Below, piece by piece: positions 17,235 through 26,121 of a stretch of 64,000 nt of DNA (positions are counted from its first letter, which is position 1; each line of letters begins with the position of its first letter). A model generated the notes under the pieces. The model made no database searches, had not been told where the DNA came from, and saw only the letters and a list, made by a program, of their open reading frames with translations. A program made the translations under genes and the position numbers. The stretch comes from Halegenticoccus tardaugens (GTDB lineage Archaea; Halobacteriota; Halobacteria; Halobacteriales; Haloferacaceae): assembly GCF_004116405.1 (NCBI RefSeq), contig NZ_SDIC01000005.1, positions 124,001 to 188,000 on the forward strand, written 5' to 3'.

Positions 17235-17400
17235 AGCCCCCTTCCTCGCCGAGCGCCGAAGGCACGAGTAGGGAGGGAAGACAGCGTTCACAAGAGCTTC
17301 GCTCTTGTGTGCGAACGAGACGCTGCGCGTCTCGTCAACGTCGCGAGAAGCCGTAGGCTTCTGGTTGGCAGCCAGAACGCTTCCGCGTTCTGGCGACGCC
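17235..17400 (+). repeat. left end of an IS200/IS605-type element with four hairpins
   Basis: A terminal palindrome (CCCCTTCCTC...GTAGGGAGGG) is followed by four hairpins at 17289-17309 (loop TTC), 17315-17335, 17346-17362 and 17372-17393. The same series, almost base for base, lies on the other strand at 31762-31876, upstream of the tnpB element there. The hairpins form two pairs of about 60 bp each. Confidence 0.85.
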
Positions 17401-17493
17401 CGCACAGTTCTCAAACGTGTTCGGTAGCAGTCCCATAGGCCCACGCAATTGGTAACTTTTTGCGTTAGAGTGCCGTACTAACTACCGAACCCA

Positions 17494-17541
17494 ATGCAGT
17501 ACGACCTCGATACAGGTTCGCATTCGACGGATTCGAACAGC
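17494..17541 (+). pseudogene. tnpA: first codons of an IS200-type tnpA
   Basis: An ATG at 17494 opens MQYDLDTGSHST, the familiar N-terminus of a haloarchaeal tnpA (M-K-Y-D-L-D-T-G type). Homology stops after about 12 codons and element B begins at 17565. It is therefore a promoter plus start-codon remnant. This identification rests on memory of the family and is tentative. Confidence 0.45.
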
Positions 17542-17564
17542 AGACTACCGATATCGTGTTTTTC

Positions 17565-17970
17565 GTCAACTACCCCGCCCTGAGCGCCTTCAGCGCTCTG
17601 AGGACGAGGCTTGCGTGGCTTGGGTCGGGAGTTGTGGTCCCGGACCGACTTGTGTGCCGATGCGGTCGGTCGGCAGAGGCACTTTAATTGGACGTGACTT
17701 CGGCGACTTCGCGGCCGGCCGAGTCGGCTCGGAGCGGTCGCGTCGTCGGTCCGTCCTTTGGGGCCGGGTGACGGCGGCCTGTCCATCCCGAGATACCGTC
17801 CCTTTGCCTCCCGCACTATCGGTATCGGCACCCTTTGCAGGGCTGTCTGAAGCCCGGTATGGACTACAGAAGACGACGGGCCAGCAGATACTCACTGTTT
17901 CGTCCTGCTTTGCAACGCGATTCCTCCCCTCCCTCCTCGCGGCTCCTTCGTCGCCGCTCGGTGAGGAAGG
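17565..17970 (-). mobile_element. short non-autonomous palindromic element B (PATE-like)
   Basis: About 406 bp, the inverted counterpart of element A at 10137-10533. The right end (GTCAACTACCCCGCCCTGAG, 17565-17584) and its hairpin (AGCGCC-TTCA-GCGCT-like) match A, as does the left-end palindrome near 17930-17970. The best-kept blocks are the 100 bp next to the right end and the AAGCAGGACGAAACAGT block near the left end. There is no transposase gene. The in-frame TGA at the terminal hairpin argues against a protein product. Confidence 0.65.
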
Positions 17971-18270
17971 GAATTCCTCACTACCGCCCGTTGAAATAGA
18001 GAATTCGTCATCGGCGTTGGGGAGGATGTCATTGTTATTCATTTCACTCTCAGTACAGTTCCGTCTTCAAACCGGAACTTCATATTCGGCTCGAATCCCA
18101 AATTTGGCGGACAATCGCCCTAAACGCCGCGATTCCGGCTCAATAGCACCGAAGGTTTAAGCCGTTCCTGTCGTAGAAGTAGATACGACAGCTTCGACTC
18201 AGCGCATCGATCAGATTGACCTCGTCCGGCCGGAGGAGCGGCACGGGCGGCACGCGAGGGGGTGAACGAC

Positions 18271-18474
18271 ATGAGCCAGAATATCCACGAGGCACGAACC
18301 GAAGAATGGCCGGATTTCGCGCTCGAGTTCACGTTCAACCCGCGGGACTCGACGCTCGAAGATCGGTTCGATCCCGACGAAGTCGTGATTTTCGAACCCG
18401 GAGGGAGGGGTATCGGCACGCGCTGGATCTCCGGAAAACGACGGTCGTTCGTCGCGGTCGACGAACTCCGGTGA
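18271..18474 (+). CDS. small haloarchaeal protein of unknown function
   Basis: A 67-residue acidic protein, MSQNIHEARTEEWPDFALEF with FDPDEVVIFEP in the middle and a C-terminus TRWISGKRRSFVAVDELR. The ending, with WI, an aromatic and a final acidic-x-x-Arg, is typical of a family of short haloarchaeal proteins (DUF7511-like, number not certain). A GGGGGTGA sits upstream of the ATG. The gene is 113 bp before glmM and could be cotranscribed with it. No catalytic motif is visible. Confidence 0.65.
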   Translation: MSQNIHEARTEEWPDFALEFTFNPRDSTLEDRFDPDEVVIFEPGGRGIGTRWISGKRRSFVAVDELR

Positions 18475-18587
18475 ACGCGAATGCGACGCGACTGACCGAT
18501 ACGTCGGGGAGTAGTCCGTCACTCTCTGCGATTTTGGGCGCATTACGATTGCCATAACCAAGGCGGTGGATCGTCAGCGTACACGCA

Positions 18588-19961
18588 ATGACACTGTTCG
18601 GAACGAGCGGCATCCGGGGACCCGTCGGCGAAGACGTGACGGCCGAGCTAGCGCTGTCTGTCGGCCGGGCGATCGCCTCTGAGGGTGCAGGGACTATCGT
18701 CGTTGGGCGCGATCCGCGCGACAGCGGACGGATGCTCGCCGACGCCGCGACGGCCGGCGTGCGCGAGTGCGGAGCCGACGTTGTCGATCTCGGCGTAGTG
18801 GCGACGCCGACGCTCGCGCGGAGCGTCGGGTGGTACGACGCCGACGCGGGGATCATGGTGACCGCCTCGCACAACCCCGCGCCGGACAACGGATTGAAGC
18901 TCTGGAATCCGTCGGGCCAGGCGTTCGACACCGACCAGCGTGCCGCGATGGAAGCGCGAATCGAAGCCGGCGAGTACGCCCTTCGACCATGGGACGAACT
19001 CGGCGAGCGATCGTTCGAAGACGCCGCGACGGCGCGCCACGTCGACGAACTCGTTGCGGCGATTCAGACAGGGGACAAGTTCGAGAGAAGTCTAACGGGG
19101 AGAGACGAGAACGGACCGCTCTCGGGCCTCTCGGTCGCCGTCGACCTGGGCAACGGTGCCGGCGGACTCACCGTCGACGCGCTCTCGGCGCTCGGCGCGC
19201 ACGTGACGACGCTCAACGCGCAACCCGACGGACGATTCCCCGGCCGTCCGAGCGAGCCGACAGGGGAGAACTGCCGGGCGCTGTGCGAGTTCGTCGCGAG
19301 CACCGACGCGGACCTCGGCATCGCCCACGACGGCGACGCGGATCGGATGCGCGCCGTCACGGAGTCCGGCCGATTCATCCAGGGAGACGTCCAGCTCGCG
19401 CTGTTCGCGCGCTCGGTCGTCGACGAGGGCATGCGCGTCGCGGCTCCGGTCAACATCAGTCTCGCGGTCGACGACGAACTGGCGGCGAGGGGTGCGTCGC
19501 TCGTGCGCACGCGCGTCGGTGACGTGTTCGTCGCCGAGCGAGCGACCGAATCGGACGTCGTCTTCGGCGGCGAGTCCAGCGGCGCGTGGATCTGGCCGGA
19601 GGAGACGCTCTGCCCCGACGGCCCGCTGGCGGCCTGCAAGCTCGCCACTCTCGCCGCTGAGAGCGGGTCGCTCGACGCGCTCGTCTCGGAGATCGAGTCG
19701 TACCCGCTCCGCCGCGGCAGCGTCGAACTCGACGACAAGTACGGCGTGATGGACCGAGTCGAGGAGGCGATCGTCGCCGAGTACGACGACGACCGGCTGA
19801 CGACGATCGACGGCGTCCATGTCGTCTTCGACGACGGGTGGTTCCTGATCCGCGCCAGTGGAACTCAGCCGATCGTCCGGCTCACGGCCGAGGCCCGGAG
19901 CGAGCAGCGGGCGGACGAACTGCTCGATCGGGCGGCGGCGTTCGTGGAACGCGCTCGCTAG
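18588..19961 (+). CDS. glmM: phosphoglucosamine mutase / phosphohexomutase
   Basis: A 457-residue alpha-D-phosphohexomutase with all four family motifs. TASHNP (Ser94) is the phosphoserine loop, HDGDADRM near residue 248 binds magnesium, GGESSGAW near residue 325 contacts the sugar, and RASGTQPIVRLTAEA near the C-terminus holds the phosphate. The length is normal. glmU is 600 bp downstream and glmS lies at 27.9-29.7 kb, so the likely reaction is glucosamine-6-phosphate to glucosamine-1-phosphate for UDP-GlcNAc. Phosphomannomutase or phosphoglucomutase activity cannot be excluded from sequence. A transposon-derived element now separates it from glmU. Confidence 0.9.
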   Translation: MTLFGTSGIRGPVGEDVTAELALSVGRAIASEGAGTIVVGRDPRDSGRMLADAATAGVRECGADVVDLGVVATPTLARSVGWYDADAGIMVTASHNPAPDNGLKLWNPSGQAFDTDQRAAMEARIEAGEYALRPWDELGERSFEDAATARHVDELVAAIQTGDKFERSLTGRDENGPLSGLSVAVDLGNGAGGLTVDALSALGAHVTTLNAQPDGRFPGRPSEPTGENCRALCEFVASTDADLGIAHDGDADRMRAVTESGRFIQGDVQLALFARSVVDEGMRVAAPVNISLAVDDELAARGASLVRTRVGDVFVAERATESDVVFGGESSGAWIWPEETLCPDGPLAACKLATLAAESGSLDALVSEIESYPLRRGSVELDDKYGVMDRVEEAIVAEYDDDRLTTIDGVHVVFDDGWFLIRASGTQPIVRLTAEARSEQRADELLDRAAAFVERAR

Positions 19962-19985
19962 AAGATATTTGCCTGAATTGAGACA

Positions 19986-20324
19986 CGAAGGCCTCTTCCT
20001 TACCGAGCGAGCGAGTAGGGAGGGGATACAGAGCCCGCACAGTTCACGTTCACTGTCTGGGCATATTTACTACCCGTGCAGTCGAGCGGGAAGTAAGACC
20101 CTTATCACGTTTCCACTGGCGTTCAAACGCGACAAGAAGCGTGCATCGGCGGTTGTGGCCCGAGTGTCGAGACGGTAAGAGTGGTTCACTCCGACCCGCC
20201 CAGCAAGGGAACCGCCTGCGGAGTCTGGAACCGCTGTGCCTTCGAGTGCACGTGCCGACGCAAACACAGGAAGCCCAGACCTCAAGGAGCGCCCGAAGGG
20301 CGCGAGTAGGTAGGGGTAGTTCAC
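19986..20324 (+). mobile_element. short element C carrying a tnpB-type right end and no gene
   Basis: About 339 bp. The left end is a TTCCTTACCGAGCG-type palindrome followed by GTAGGGAGGGGATACAG, as at 31886-31926. The right end reads CTCAAGGAGCGCCCGAAGGGCGC, then GAGTAGGTAGGGGTAGTTCAC, which is the 3' terminus of haloarchaeal IS1341-type tnpB elements. Upstream of this is a stretch with tnpB-tail character (CCTGCGGAGTCTGGAACC). The body is far too short for a transposase. It may be a deletion derivative mobilised in trans, or a solo omegaRNA-like gene. Confidence 0.6.
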
Positions 20325-20504
20325 TCACGAATGGCAGTGTCGTGGCACGGAGCCACGCCGCTCGGTGTGACTGTCGATTGGGGGTTTCGACCTTCGAACG
20401 AGACTCCCCCTCCCCGATCGTGTGAAACACGCACTAAGGTCCGTGCTACCCAGCTTAAGTCAGCTCCATCTATCGGTTTCGTCTCAACTCGATGCCGAGA
20501 ATCC

Positions 20505-20553
20505 GTTAGCGGGCCCATAATAATGGGCGCATGAGTAGTACCGTCCTGGTACT
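20505..20553 (+). promoter_or_regulatory. glmU promoter: GTTAGC-N6-ATAATAATGGG and a start-site palindrome
   Basis: GTTAGC (20505-20510), six bases, then ATAATAATGGG (20517-20527) with CCCAT before it. Both blocks and the spacing are identical at glmS (29897-29919). A second palindrome, AGTACC-N5-GGTACT (20537-20553), covers the expected transcription start and ends seven bases before the ATG. Confidence 0.65.
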
Positions 20554-20559
20554 TAGACT

Positions 20560-21741
20560 ATGCAGGCAGTTATCCTTGCGGCTGGCCAGGGAACCCGAAT
20601 TCGACCTCTCTCAGACGCGATACCGAAGCCGATGCTGCCCGTCGCGGACCGTCCCATCGTCGCCCACGTCGCCGACGCCGCCGTCGCGGGCGGTGCGGAC
20701 GAGCTGATCTTCGTCGTCGGCTACCTCAACGAGCAGGTCCGCGAGTACTTCGGGGAGGAATACGCCGGCGTGCCGGCTCGCTACGTCGAACAGGAGGATC
20801 AACTCGGAACCGCCGACGCGGTCAACACCGCCCGGGAGTGGATCGACGGCTCGTTCGCGGTGCTGAACGGCGACAATCTCTACGACCCGGAAAGCGTCGC
20901 GATGCTCTTCGACCGCGCCCCGAGCATCGGCGCATACACCGTCGAGAACCCGACGAACTATGGGGTACTCTCGACGAACGGCGAGACCGTCACCGCCATC
21001 GTCGAAAAGCCGGCCGACCCGCCGACGAACCTCGCGAACGCCGGGGCTTACGTCTTTCCTGAGGAAGCGCGCGAATATCTCGACGTCCCCGAGAGCGAGC
21101 GCGGCGAGCACGAGATCACGGACGTCGTAGAGCGCGTTGTCGGCGAACACGACGTGACGGCGGTGACCCTCTCCCGCTGGCTCGACGTCGGTCGTCCCTG
21201 GGAGCTTTTAGAGGCCAACGAACTCCTCTTGGGCGAATTGGAGCGCGACCTCGTCGGCGACGTCTCCGAGGACGCGGAACTGCGCGGGAAGGTCGTCGTT
21301 GAGGAGGGCGCGACGGTTGAACCAGGTGTGGTCATCGAGGGGCCGGCGCTCGTCCGCGCCGGCGCGAAGGTGGGTCCGAACGCGTACGTCCGGGGGGCGA
21401 CCCTCGTCGGCGAGGACGCCCGCATCGGGCACGGGGTCGAGGTCAAAAACAGCGTCCTGATGGCGGGCGCGCACGTCTCGCACCTCTCGTACGTGGGCGA
21501 CAGCCTCCTCGGGCGGGACGTGAACTTCGGTGCCGGCACGAACGTCGCGAACCTCCGTCACGACGACGAGCCGGTGACGCTGACGGTGAAAGGCGAGCGC
21601 GTCTCGACCGGCCGCCGAAAGTTCGGCGTCGTCGCCGGCCACGGCGCGAAAACCGGCATCAACACGAGCCTCAACCCGGGTTTGACCCTCTCTTCGGGCG
21701 CGACGACGCTGCCCGGCGAGACGGTGCTGAGGGACCGTTGA
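20560..21741 (+). CDS. glmU: bifunctional sugar-1-phosphate nucleotidylyltransferase / acetyltransferase
   Basis: A 393-residue two-domain enzyme. The N-terminal pyrophosphorylase domain (about 1-225) opens with MQAVILAAGQGTRIRPLSDA and PKPMLPVADRPI. It has QLGTADAVNTA and VLNGDNLYD for substrate and metal binding. The C-terminal domain (about 245-390) is a left-handed beta helix of hexapeptide repeats (VVEEGATVEPGVVIEGPALV onwards). It includes FGAGTNVANLRHDD, a common archaeal acetyltransferase-domain segment. The likely products are GlcNAc-1-phosphate and UDP-GlcNAc. The gene has its own promoter module shared with glmS. The flippase gene follows after 55 bp. Confidence 0.92.
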   Translation: MQAVILAAGQGTRIRPLSDAIPKPMLPVADRPIVAHVADAAVAGGADELIFVVGYLNEQVREYFGEEYAGVPARYVEQEDQLGTADAVNTAREWIDGSFAVLNGDNLYDPESVAMLFDRAPSIGAYTVENPTNYGVLSTNGETVTAIVEKPADPPTNLANAGAYVFPEEAREYLDVPESERGEHEITDVVERVVGEHDVTAVTLSRWLDVGRPWELLEANELLLGELERDLVGDVSEDAELRGKVVVEEGATVEPGVVIEGPALVRAGAKVGPNAYVRGATLVGEDARIGHGVEVKNSVLMAGAHVSHLSYVGDSLLGRDVNFGAGTNVANLRHDDEPVTLTVKGERVSTGRRKFGVVAGHGAKTGINTSLNPGLTLSSGATTLPGETVLRDR

Positions 21742-21796
21742 CGAAGCGACTGAGGGCTACCACGCCCTAAAAGGACTATCAACCCCGCGAAACATC

Positions 21797-23320
21797 GTGC
21801 AACGAAATTTAGTCACCGCGTTCACGTGGATGGCCGGCGGACGGGTTCTCGCCCTCATCGTCTCCGCTCTCGCCGCACCGCTTCTGTTCCGTTTCCTCGG
21901 GCAGGGACAGTACGGCGAGTACGGATCGGTCATCGCCATCTTCAACATCCTCATGATCCTCGTGAGTTCGGGGATCAACGGCGGGGTCCGCAAGTACATC
22001 TCCGAAGAGCGCGAGTCGGACACGTGGAAGGACTTCGTCTTCGCATACTACTTCCGCATCGCCCTCATGATGGCGCTTCTCGCGGCGCTCTCGCTGGCGG
22101 TGGGCGCGTACACCGGAATCCTGTCCGATCTCATGAGCGCGGACTACACCCTGTACTTCTACTTGCTTTCGATCCTCATGCTCGCGGCCCAACTGCGCGA
22201 GTACAGCCGACGCGCGCTTCTGGGGCTGAAGCTCGAACACCTCGGCGAGGGGATGTACTTCCTCTATCAGATCACGTTCAGCGTTACGGCCGTCGGGCTG
22301 GCGTGGCTCGGCTACGGGGTCGTCGGCGTGATTCTCGGGTACATCATCTCCAGTCTGGTCGTCTTCTTCTGTTCGATGTTCTTCCTTCGGAAGTATATCT
22401 CGCTCAGGCGGTTGTTTAAGCCGATTCCCGACGACTTTCCGAAGCGAGAGTTATTCAACTTCAACCACTACTCCACGCTCTATTACTTCCTGCTCACGTC
22501 GATGTACCACGTTGACGTGGTCCTCCTCGACATGATGATCGTCTCAGAACAGGTTGGTGCGTACAAGGCGGTGCTGGTGATCGTTGAGTTCCTCTGGTTC
22601 GCCCCTAAAACGGTGCAGTCGATCCTCGTCCACTCCACGTCGAACATGTGGTACCAGGGCCAGATCGAGCGCATCCAGGAACTGGCCTCCCGATCGACCC
22701 GGTATGCGCTTCTCCTCACGACGCTCATGGGTATCGGACTCGGCGCACTTGCGGGCGATTTCTTTCCGCTCTACTACGGTGCGGACGCATCAGAAATGGT
22801 CCCGCCGCTTCTCGTACTGCTCCCAGGAACCATCGGGTTCGCCATCGCGCGGCCGCTCCTGTCGATCAACCTCGCAAAGGGTGAGATGAAGATCGTCATC
22901 TTCGCCGTGACAATCGCGGCGGCGATCAACCTGACACTCAACGTGCTGCTCATCCCGCGCTTCGGGACCGTCGGTGCGGCGATCGGGACTACGTGCGGGT
23001 ATGGCTCGCTTCCGTTCCTCCAGGTGTGGGTCGGACGACACCTCGGGTACAACCCGTTCGTGGACATCCGCTTCGGCCGCATCGCGCTGACGTCGCTCGG
23101 AGCGGCCGTCCCGATCGTGGGGCTCTCGCTCCTCATTGACAACTCGCTGCTCGCGCTTCTCGTCGTCCCGCCGGTCGGCTTCGTCGCTTACTCGGCGCTC
23201 GCGATCGCCACCGGCGCGATTTCACTCGACGAGATCTTCGAGATCCTCGGATCGTTCCCCGAACCGGTCTCCTCGAAGGCCGCGGCACTACGGGGACGTG
23301 TCAACTCACGCGGCGATTAG
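21797..23320 (+). CDS. oligosaccharide flippase (MOP superfamily, Wzx/AglR-like)
   Basis: A 507-residue integral membrane protein with about 12-14 hydrophobic segments. It opens with VQRNLVTAFTWMAGGRVLAL and GQGQYGEYGSVIAIFNILMI. The fold and the charged cytoplasmic loops match the polysaccharide transporter family that turns lipid-linked oligosaccharides across the membrane. The GTG at 21797 is the natural start; no ATG lies close by. It follows glmU in the same direction. A second, clearly different flippase lies at 50581-52116. The substrate would be the dolichol-linked glycan of this locus, by context. Confidence 0.88.
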   Translation: MQRNLVTAFTWMAGGRVLALIVSALAAPLLFRFLGQGQYGEYGSVIAIFNILMILVSSGINGGVRKYISEERESDTWKDFVFAYYFRIALMMALLAALSLAVGAYTGILSDLMSADYTLYFYLLSILMLAAQLREYSRRALLGLKLEHLGEGMYFLYQITFSVTAVGLAWLGYGVVGVILGYIISSLVVFFCSMFFLRKYISLRRLFKPIPDDFPKRELFNFNHYSTLYYFLLTSMYHVDVVLLDMMIVSEQVGAYKAVLVIVEFLWFAPKTVQSILVHSTSNMWYQGQIERIQELASRSTRYALLLTTLMGIGLGALAGDFFPLYYGADASEMVPPLLVLLPGTIGFAIARPLLSINLAKGEMKIVIFAVTIAAAINLTLNVLLIPRFGTVGAAIGTTCGYGSLPFLQVWVGRHLGYNPFVDIRFGRIALTSLGAAVPIVGLSLLIDNSLLALLVVPPVGFVAYSALAIATGAISLDEIFEILGSFPEPVSSKAAALRGRVNSRGD

Positions 23321-23582
23321 CACCTGTCGAGTGCGTATTGATGGGTGATATCTCGAGACATGACCGAAAAAGTTTAATTTACTTCACACGTCGAACGAAC
23401 GTCTCCACGACCAGTTCCGATCGTCTGACGTGAGTCACACCAATATCAGATAACAAATTGTTTCGACTTCCAATAAACGGTTATCAACAGACGGCGGCGG
23501 ATTGTTCACCTGAACAGGGATCTGATGAAACAGTCTGTAACGATCGGGAGAGTGCGATTAGTTTAATATCCGTCCTGTAAAT
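23321..23582. promoter_or_regulatory. intergenic region with a leaderless-type promoter
   Basis: About 260 bp. TTTAATAT at 23561-23568 stands some 20 bases before the ATG at 23583, the spacing expected for a leaderless haloarchaeal transcript. No other feature was seen. Confidence 0.4.
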
Positions 23583-24266
23583 ATGGCACTACACATGACT
23601 GCCACGCAGTCTGGTGGTACGTCCCCCGCGACGATTACCAGGGAGGAGGAATCGGCTCGACCCGTCGAGCTTGCGAAGGATGAGCTGTTTCACATTCTAC
23701 AGAACCAGCGGCGACGATATGTGCTCCGATACCTGCAAGGGCGCGACGAGCAGGTCCGGATGCGCGACGTCGCAGAGCAGGTCGCCGCTTGGGAACACGA
23801 GACAACCGTGCAGGCGCTCACGACCGATGAGCGCCAGCGCGTGTACATCTCGCTGTATCAGTGTCACCTGCCTAAACTCGCCGACGAAGGCGTGATCGAG
23901 TACAATCAGTCCCGTGGTCACGTCGTCCGTACTTCGCTCGCGGATCAACTCGATCCGTATCTCGACGCGACCGCCCGGACCGAGACGTCGAGCGCACCGG
24001 CCGCCTCTACCGCGACTGACCCGGCCGACGCGACCGAACGATCGATTGAGTCAGAGCGTGATAGCCCCGTCCCCGCGCGAGCCGACGACACGCGCTGGCT
24101 CGGCTACTACCTCGGCGCGACGGGTATCGGCATCGCTCTCCTCACCGCCGTCAGATTAAGTCCCGCCGCGTTCGCCGGCGTTTCCGACCTCGCGATCGGT
24201 GCCGCCATCCTCGGACTGTTCTCGATACTGACGATGTGGCAACTGTTCGACAGACCTTCGAACTGA
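23583..24266 (+). CDS. DUF7344-like winged-helix protein with C-terminal membrane segments
   Basis: A 227-residue protein. Residues about 30-125 (KDELFHILQNQRRRYVLRYL, then VAEQVAAWE and HLPKLADEGVIEYN) form the winged-helix domain typical of haloarchaeal DUF7344 regulators. A hydrophilic Ala/Thr/Asp-rich linker and two hydrophobic segments (about 172-190 and 193-215) follow. It may be a membrane-tethered transcription factor. Such genes often accompany haloarchaeal surface-glycan loci. A second ATG four codons in is an alternative start. The target genes cannot be deduced, and the function is inferred from the fold. Confidence 0.75.
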   Translation: MALHMTATQSGGTSPATITREEESARPVELAKDELFHILQNQRRRYVLRYLQGRDEQVRMRDVAEQVAAWEHETTVQALTTDERQRVYISLYQCHLPKLADEGVIEYNQSRGHVVRTSLADQLDPYLDATARTETSSAPAASTATDPADATERSIESERDSPVPARADDTRWLGYYLGATGIGIALLTAVRLSPAAFAGVSDLAIGAAILGLFSILTMWQLFDRPSN

Positions 24267-24437
24267 TCGACCGACGATCGTTCGGTGGCCGGCGGGAGTC
24301 AAGCAGTCGTCGATGGCTGGCTGATGACCGATTACCGGATTCAGGCGAGAAAGCCTACGGCACTAGTTGCGGGTATATGACTTCTATCTTTAATCAGCGA
24401 GAGAATCCCGCCATTTACGGCGGGGAGGATGTCACCA

Positions 24438-24830
24438 ATGCCTCGTGGATACAGCAGGGAATAGACTTCAATCCACAACCTGCACTACCATTTCATCTAG
24501 TGCCCGAAGTACCGCAAGGCAGTGCTCACCGACGACGTACACGACCGTCTCAAAGCTCTCATCCATGAAAAGGCGGACGAACTCGGCGTGGCCATCATCA
24601 GTTTGTCCATCCAGCCCGACCACGTTCATCTGTTCATCGAGGGCAACCCGAAGCTTGCACCGAACAAAATCATCCAGCAGGTCAAAGGCTACTAGTCGCG
24701 CGTTCTCCGCGATGAGTTCGGAAGCATGGGTTTGCCGTCGGTGTGGACCCGAAGCTACTTTGTGTCCCCTGCCGGTACAGTGTCGGACGAAATCATCGAG
24801 GAATACACCGAGGCGCAAACAGGCCAATGA
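24438..24830 (+). pseudogene. tnpA: tnpA with three in-frame TAG codons
   Basis: A single frame of 131 codons encodes the whole Y1 transposase: MPRGYSRE, TSIHNLHYHFI, CPKYRKAVLTDDVHDRL, QPDHVHLFIEGN (HUH motif) and [21 protein letters not shown]. It is interrupted by TAG at codons 9, 21 and 76. The second TAG replaces the Trp of the VWCPKYR-type motif, and the third follows KGY, where Trp is common, so TGG to TAG changes explain at least two. There are no frameshifts. The start is inferred from the conserved MPRGYSR-type N-terminus. Confidence 0.85.
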
Positions 24831-26121
24831 AGCGCGTCAACACCTTCCGAGTCGTTCCCCGTTCCGACGCGGACGTTGAGTGCCTTCGGCGGGTGTTGGA
24901 CGCTTCGGCAAGCCTTTGGAATCAGTTGAACTACGAGCGTCGGCAGAATTTCACCGACCCAGAAATCGACAAGTCGGTATGGGAAACCGAGGACTACCGC
25001 AAACAGTATGTCGGAGTTCTCGGCAGTGCGATGGCTCAACAGGTGATTCGAAAGAACGACCAAGCGTGGCATTCGTTCTTCAAGCGCAAGGAATCCGGCG
25101 AGAAGTGAGCGGACTTCTCGGCTACTGGGGCAACGAGGAAGAAAGGCGCGACCTTCGGTCGTACATCCGCAGCGACCAGTACCGACTTCGGTGGGCTACC
25201 GGCAGCAGCAACCAGTCAATACTCGAAATATCGGTCGGCAAAGACCTGAAAGACGAGTTCGACATCGGGCACCGCGAACGGCTCCGCTTCGAAGTGCGAG
25301 GCGAACCGAAGTGGACGGGCGACCAGTGTCAACTCGAACTTTTCTACGACGAGCGTTCCGACCAATTCAGGGCCATCCAACCTGTTAAAAACTGTTCTCG
25401 GCAGGATTCACCATTAGTCGACGAAACGACTGCTCTGGACGTGGGCGCGAACAACATCGTCGCGTGCAGTACGACCACTTGCAAACAGTTCTTGTACGAA
25501 GGGAGGGACGTGTTCACCCACTTCCGCGAGACGACGGAACGAATCACCAAGTATCAGTCGCTCGTCAATCGTGACGAAGGACGGTATTCGACCAACAGGA
25601 TACGGCGACTGTATCGGAAGTGAATGGCCCGGCGAGACCATGCGATGGACGCACTCGCCCGCGACTTGATGGAGCGCCTTCACGTCGAAGGCGTTTCGAC
25701 CGTCTTCGTCGGCGACCTCACGAGTGTTCTCGAAACCCACTGGTCGGTCGAAGTAAACGCGAAAACGCACAACTTCTGGGCGTTTCGCGCGTTCATCAAC
25801 CGGCTTGCATACACAGTCGAGGAATACGGTATCACCGTCGAAGCACGGTCGGAAGCGTGGACCTCCCAAGAGTGTCCCGACTGCGGCGAACGCGACGAGA
25901 CTGTTCACCACCGCGATACGCTCATGTGTCCGTGTGGCTTCGAGGGCCACGCGGACCTCACGGCGTCAGAGACGTTCCTGAATCGGTAAATGAGCAACGA
26001 AGTAGGGGCGATGGCACGTCCCGTACGCCTCAAGTAGGACGCCCACACCTGGGCGGAGTCACCACACTCTCGTCCGAACGAGATCCGCCCGCACCAGCAA
26101 AAAACCTTCGTCGGCGCTTAG
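24827..26121 (+). pseudogene. tnpB: tnpB RNA-guided endonuclease, broken (copy 2)
   Basis: The start overlaps the tnpA stop (ATGA). [20 protein letters not shown] runs to [10 protein letters not shown], where the frame shifts at about 25105. The next segment carries SGLLGYWGNEEERRDLRSYI and RuvC-I ALDVGANNIVA. A TGA at 25621 interrupts RRLYRK and [15 protein letters not shown]. The zinc finger [22 protein letters not shown] and Ruv[12 protein letters not shown] follow. A TAA, a TAG and a final TAG at 26121 break the tail. As in copy 1, the expected RuvC-II Glu is Gly (VFVGDL). Copy 2 lacks the 60-bp insertion and so defines the uninserted site. Confidence 0.87.

Noticed and set aside
18335-18931. 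Antisense frame over the start of glmM
   Set aside because: Ser/Arg-rich shadow without motifs; the plus strand encodes two supported genes.
24438-24830. Pyrrolysine-type decoding of the three TAG codons in tnpA
   Set aside because: The adjacent tnpB is broken by several other kinds of mutation, and TAG lies where Trp is expected; decay is simpler. Kept only as a low-interest finding.
25090-25130. Programmed frameshift in tnpB, because copies 1 and 2 both shift frame shortly before the G[YF]WGN motif
   Set aside because: The local sequences differ, no slippery heptamer is evident, and both copies carry further stops.
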